A stretch of 17,867 nt of DNA from positions 1 through 17,867 of the forward strand of contig JAJYOO010000014.1 in NCBI GenBank assembly GCA_021796155.1. The letters are read 5' to 3'. The position numbers were made by a program, and so were the translations under genes. Origin of the DNA: Chloroflexota bacterium (lineage in GTDB: Bacteria > Chloroflexota > Anaerolineae > Anaerolineales > Villigracilaceae). How positions within the stretch are numbered: the stretch's first letter is position 1; every line of letters begins with the position of its first letter. Positions 15,094-17,867 of this stretch are shown piece after piece. The notes under the pieces were generated by a model. That model searched no databases. It was not told where the DNA came from and worked only from the letters and a program-made list of their open reading frames with translations.

Positions 15094-16469
15094 CATGCCA
15101 ACAACTTCCATGGATCTTCAATAAGATTCGCCAAATCACCGAGGAATGGCGCCGCTCGCGCCCCGTCCACGACGCGATGATCGAGTGAAAGCGTCACGAC
15201 CATCATGGGCCGAATCACCACTTGACCATTCACCGGCACAACGCGATCCGCAATCCGTCCAACCGAAAGGATCGCGGCTTGCGGCGTGTTGACAATCGCA
15301 TTGAACGCGTCCACGCCGTACATGCCAAGATTCGTTAAAGTGAACGTACCATCAGAAACATCTGTGGGCCGAAGTTTTTTCTCGCGCGCCCGTTCGATCA
15401 AATCTTGACGTTGAGCTGCAATCTCGCTTACAGTCGCTTTATCCGCATGATGAATGACCGGAACGATCAAGCCATCATCAACAGCAGTTGCAATCCCAAC
15501 ATTGATTTCTTCGTTCCATTGAATGCCATCTTTTATCCAACTCGCATTCAAACGCGGGTGATCGCGCAGTGCAATGCCGATCAATTTCACAAGCAAATCG
15601 GTATAAGTTGGTTTGACATTGGTACGTTTTTCGACAGTTGGCGTGATTCGCTTTCGCCATTCAACCAAATTGCCCGCATCCACTTCACGGATTAAATAAA
15701 AGTGCGGGACGGTCGTCCAACTGGCGGACATGTGTTCCGCCATCACGCGCCAGATTTGACCGGGCGTTTCGAGATTTTTTGATTCGACGACTAGCTTGAA
15801 ATTTTCCACATCCGACGCGAGTACGGCTCCATCTGGGCCGGAACCGGATACCGTTTTCAAATCGAGTCCACGCTCCGAGGCGAGTCGACGCGCCTTCGGC
15901 GAAGCAAGAACGCGCGAAGGATGAGAGATGAAAGATGAAGGATGAATGGCGGAAACTTCATCTTTCACACCTACACTTGCGCCAGGTGCAGGTGTCTTTC
16001 CACTTTCATCTCTTAGGTACGCCATCACATCTGCTTTCCCGATCCGCTTGCCATTTGATTTCAACGATGACAGGTCAATCCCATTTTCTTCCGCCATCTT
16101 ACGCGCGACGGGAGAAACATCAACTGGCGTTGTGACATTCAATGGTATTGGTTTTGATTCAGTTGGAGCGATAGTGCTTGTAGTTCGACCGGTTGGAAGG
16201 TCAATCGGCGGCGTGGATGGCGGAGTTTCGCCGGGCTGCAAAATCCAGCCAATGGTTTTACCAACTTGAACAACATCATTTTCCTTGACGAGGATGCCGC
16301 CAAGGATGCCGGCTTCGGGCGCGCCGATCTCAACCGTCACTTTGTCGGTCTCGATTTCCATAATCGGCTCACCTTTAGCAACAGTGTCGCCATCGTGCTT
16401 GAGCCAACTTACGAGGCGTCCAGTTTCTTGCGCCATTTCGAGCGCCGGCATAATGATGTTCGTTGCCAT
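15093..16469 (-). CDS. 2-oxoacid dehydrogenase dihydrolipoyl acyltransferase (E2) with two E3/E1-binding domains
   Basis: The E2 core enzyme of a pyruvate-, branched-chain- or acetoin-dehydrogenase-type complex carries acyl groups on lipoate and passes them to CoA. Domains over 458 residues: lipoyl domain (about 1-78, lipoyl Lys K43 in IETDKVTVE), Thr/Pro linker, a peripheral subunit-binding domain (117-152, VSPVARKMAEENGIDL), a second linker, another such domain (187-222, ASPKARRLASERGLDL) and the catalytic domain (about 228-458) ending with DHRVVDG (H431, D435). Tandem binding domains are unusual. The linker between them is encoded by heptamer repeats. No E1 or E3 genes are in view. The ATG directly follows the TAA of the DddP-like gene. 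The tail LIEDPWKLLA is normal, and the stop sits exactly at the junction with the aldehyde dehydrogenase remnant. Substrate class cannot be assigned. Confidence 0.93.
   Translation of the reverse strand: MATNIIMPALEMAQETGRLVSWLKHDGDTVAKGEPIMEIETDKVTVEIGAPEAGILGGILVKENDVVQVGKTIGWILQPGETPPSTPPIDLPTGRTTSTIAPTESKPIPLNVTTPVDVSPVARKMAEENGIDLSSLKSNGKRIGKADVMAYLRDESGKTPAPGASVGVKDEVSAIHPSSFISHPSRVLASPKARRLASERGLDLKTVSGSGPDGAVLASDVENFKLVVESKNLETPGQIWRVMAEHMSASWTTVPHFYLIREVDAGNLVEWRKRITPTVEKRTNVKPTYTDLLVKLIGIALRDHPRLNASWIKDGIQWNEEINVGIATAVDDGLIVPVIHHADKATVSEIAAQRQDLIERAREKKLRPTDVSDGTFTLTNLGMYGVDAFNAIVNTPQAAILSVGRIADRVVPVNGQVVIRPMMVVTLSLDHRVVDGARAAPFLGDLANLIEDPWKLLA
15919..16013. repeat. Heptamer tandem repeats and inverted copies inside the E2 gene
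   Basis: On the + strand four consecutive heptamers GGATGAG, AGATGAA, AGATGAA, GGATGAA fill 15919-15946. A perfect 12-bp inverted copy of 15929-15940 follows at 15956-15967 (CTTCATCTTTCA, 15-bp loop), and a 10-bp inverted copy of 15924-15933 lies at 16004-16013. In the protein these give HPSSFISHPS and part of KDEVS, in the linker between the two subunit-binding domains. Similar heptamer runs occur between genes and in linkers of several bacterial groups. Here it looks like an in-frame insertion in a tolerant linker. Confidence 0.75.
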
Positions 16470-17795
16470 TTAGCCTCGTGCCGCGGCAACCATTTCAACA
16501 ACACGTTCGTTCATCACCGGTTCGTGTGTGCGCGTGGTTGGCAATGGACCCGTTGCAGTGTAATAATGATGACCCGCTACCATCAAATCATTGGCTGGAA
16601 AACGCGTGATGATTTCATGTCCGGTTTCGGTAACGACGATTTCTTCTTCAATACGCGCCGCGCTCCAGCCATCGGATGACGGCCAATACGTTTCGAGCGC
16701 AAAGACCATGCCGGGTTTGATCTCAGCTGGATGGTCAATGGAAACGAGGCGGCTGATAACCGGCCGTTCCCAAATTGCGAGGCCAACGCCATGGCCATAT
16801 TGAAGTGCGAATGCAGCTTCTTCATTTGGAAAACCGAAGTCGGTTGCTTTCGGCCATGCTTTTGCAATTTCGCCCGTTGTGCAACCTGGACGCACTAATT
16901 CGATTCCAGCATCGAGAATATCGCGGCAGCGTTTATACGCGTCCACCATCGCGGGAGATGCATAACCGATTACGAAAGTCCGGTAATAGCATGTTCGATA
17001 ACCCATGTATGATTGAAGAATATCGTAATAGACCGGGTCGCCGGGACGAAGCATTCTGTCCGAGAAAACATGTGGATGCGGGTTGCAGCGTTCGCCTGAA
17101 ATCGCGTTGACCGCCTCGACATATTCAGAGCCAAGATCATAAAGAACTTTACTGGCAATGCCAACTGCTTCGTTCTCGCGCATTCCTGGTTTCATCATGC
17201 GATAAAGTTCATCGTACGCGGCATCCACCTGGCCTGCCGCGTGAGTCAATAATGAAAGCTCGTCTTGTGTCTTGATGACACGCGCTTCGGACATGAGTTG
17301 TTGGCCATCAACAATCGTCAAACCTTTTTTCTGTAGCTCGAACAGCACGGGCACTTCAGCAATATCAACGCCGACAGGTTCTTTTTCAAGTCCGCGTTCT
17401 TTGAGTTCGGCCCAGATTTTATTGGCAACATCTTCAGCGCGTCCCATTTCGGGAGACATCGCACCGCGCAAAAGGGAAATACCCGCGCGTGATCTTTTTT
17501 CTCCGAGCCATGGAGCGTAAAGCTGATGATGTTTCGCGGCAGACCCAAAATCCCACAGGATTGGTTCATCATCCTGCGGAAGCAATGTGAAACGATTGGC
17601 TTTGTCCTGCGCCCATGTGCCAATGTGAGTTGCTGTCAGATAGCGCACATTGTTCATATCAAAGCATAACAATGCACCCATTTCAGATTCGCGGAGCAAT
17701 TTTTTAGCGCGGTCCAATCGTTCACGGCGCAAGCGATCAAAATCAATGCGTTGTTCCCAATCCACTTGCATGGTTCCATAGGTTTTGATTGCCAT
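16470..17795 (-). CDS. M24 family protein, DddP-like, with Asp-to-Cys change at a metal ligand
   Basis: This is a creatinase/aminopeptidase P-fold protein of 441 residues from the ATG at 17795, which has AGGAG 8 bases upstream; the ATG at 17801 is only 2 bases from it. Several blocks resemble the DMSP lyase DddP as I recall it: LLCFDMNNVRYLT, ILWDFGSAAKH and NAISGERCNPHPH. Metal-ligand positions read D258 (YYDILQS), C269 (RTCYYRTF), H335 (GHGVGL), E368 (FALETYWP) and E383 (RIEEEIVVT). Four of five are kept and the second Asp is Cys. After the His the sequence is HGVGLAIWERP, whereas DddP has an Asp recalled as its catalytic base there, so DMSP lyase activity is unlikely. It precedes the E2 gene with no gap (TAAATG). 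A lyase or hydrolase acting on a small organic acid or amide is possible. Confidence 0.88.
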   Translation of the reverse strand: MAIKTYGTMQVDWEQRIDFDRLRRERLDRAKKLLRESEMGALLCFDMNNVRYLTATHIGTWAQDKANRFTLLPQDDEPILWDFGSAAKHHQLYAPWLGEKRSRAGISLLRGAMSPEMGRAEDVANKIWAELKERGLEKEPVGVDIAEVPVLFELQKKGLTIVDGQQLMSEARVIKTQDELSLLTHAAGQVDAAYDELYRMMKPGMRENEAVGIASKVLYDLGSEYVEAVNAISGERCNPHPHVFSDRMLRPGDPVYYDILQSYMGYRTCYYRTFVIGYASPAMVDAYKRCRDILDAGIELVRPGCTTGEIAKAWPKATDFGFPNEEAAFALQYGHGVGLAIWERPVISRLVSIDHPAEIKPGMVFALETYWPSSDGWSAARIEEEIVVTETGHEIITRFPANDLMVAGHHYYTATGPLPTTRTHEPVMNERVVEMVAAARG

Positions 17796-17807
17796 ATCCA
17801 TCTCTCC

Positions 17808-17867
17808 TCAATTACTAGACTTTGCCACAAAGCGTCTTTGCCATTTGGAAAACAGTTTCTTCAGTTG
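17808..17867 (-). CDS. C-terminal end of an unidentified upstream gene (partial)
   Basis: Minus-strand codons from the window edge read QLKKLFSKWQRRFVAKSSN, then TGA at 17810-17808, 12 bases before the next ATG and overlapping its ribosome binding site (TGAGGAG). The tight spacing suggests the previous gene of the same operon. It is a basic tail with no recognisable family motif. Only 19 codons are visible, so this could also be chance open frame. Confidence 0.35.
   Translation of the reverse strand, partial: QLKKLFSKWQRRFVAKSSN

Noticed and set aside
15007..15096. 29-codon minus-strand frame starting ATG in an ATGA overlap with the E2 stop
   Set aside because: Its first part (TTINHMPY) and another frame of the same DNA (GGVKQSGFGREG) together match an aldehyde dehydrogenase end, so it is a frameshifted remnant, not a small gene.
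16470..17795. DMSP lyase (DddP) as a functional call
   Set aside because: Overall resemblance is good, but one metal Asp is Cys and the recalled catalytic Asp after HGVGL is Ile.
1..17867. tRNA, rRNA, CRISPR arrays, transposase genes or intrinsic terminators with U-runs
   Set aside because: Looked for on both strands; none could be supported.

Overview
The window is 17.9 kb of roughly 50% GC bacterial DNA, almost fully coding. It looks like a member of the Chloroflexota, perhaps Anaerolineae-like. The grounds are a Pro/Ala/Thr-rich lipoprotein linker, an LCP protein with a LytR_C domain, a COG4586/4587/3694-type ABC-2 trio and a soluble reductive-dehalogenase homologue. This placement is inference; no marker gene is present.

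Left edge, + strand (3-2294): the end of an ABC-2 exporter operon, with an ATPase (5' end cut by the window) and two permeases. It runs head-on into a minus-strand LytR-CpsA-Psr (LCP) gene (2301-3782), with only 6 bp between the two stop codons.

Everything from 3782 to the right edge is on the minus strand. In transcription order (right to left) it runs: end of an unknown gene; a DddP-like M24 protein; a 2-oxoacid dehydrogenase E2 (lipoyl acyltransferase); a decayed aldehyde dehydrogenase C-terminus; the substrate-binding lipoprotein of a Liv/HAAT-type importer; two permeases and two ATPases of that importer; an EamA/DMT transporter; a nitroreductase; an ACMSD-like amidohydrolase/decarboxylase; an alpha/beta hydrolase resembling the C-C bond hydrolase of nicotine breakdown; a second M24 protein that has lost its metal ligands; a cytosolic RdhA-like corrinoid/Fe-S protein; and then LCP. 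Many junctions overlap or are under 45 bp, so most of this reads as one large catabolic and transport unit. Strong RNA hairpins lie in the binding-protein to permease gap, where they probably set expression differences.

How the genes may work together (inference): the Liv-type importer brings in a small amide, amino-acid-like or aromatic compound. The creatinase-fold proteins, amidohydrolase, C-C hydrolase and nitroreductase modify or cleave it. The RdhA-like protein would do a reductive step such as dehalogenation, and the E2 with the lost aldehyde dehydrogenase points to acyl-CoA or aldehyde end products. No substrate can be read from the sequence. The combination of a Liv importer, a soluble RdhA without RdhB and two unusual M24 proteins is the candidate undescribed system.
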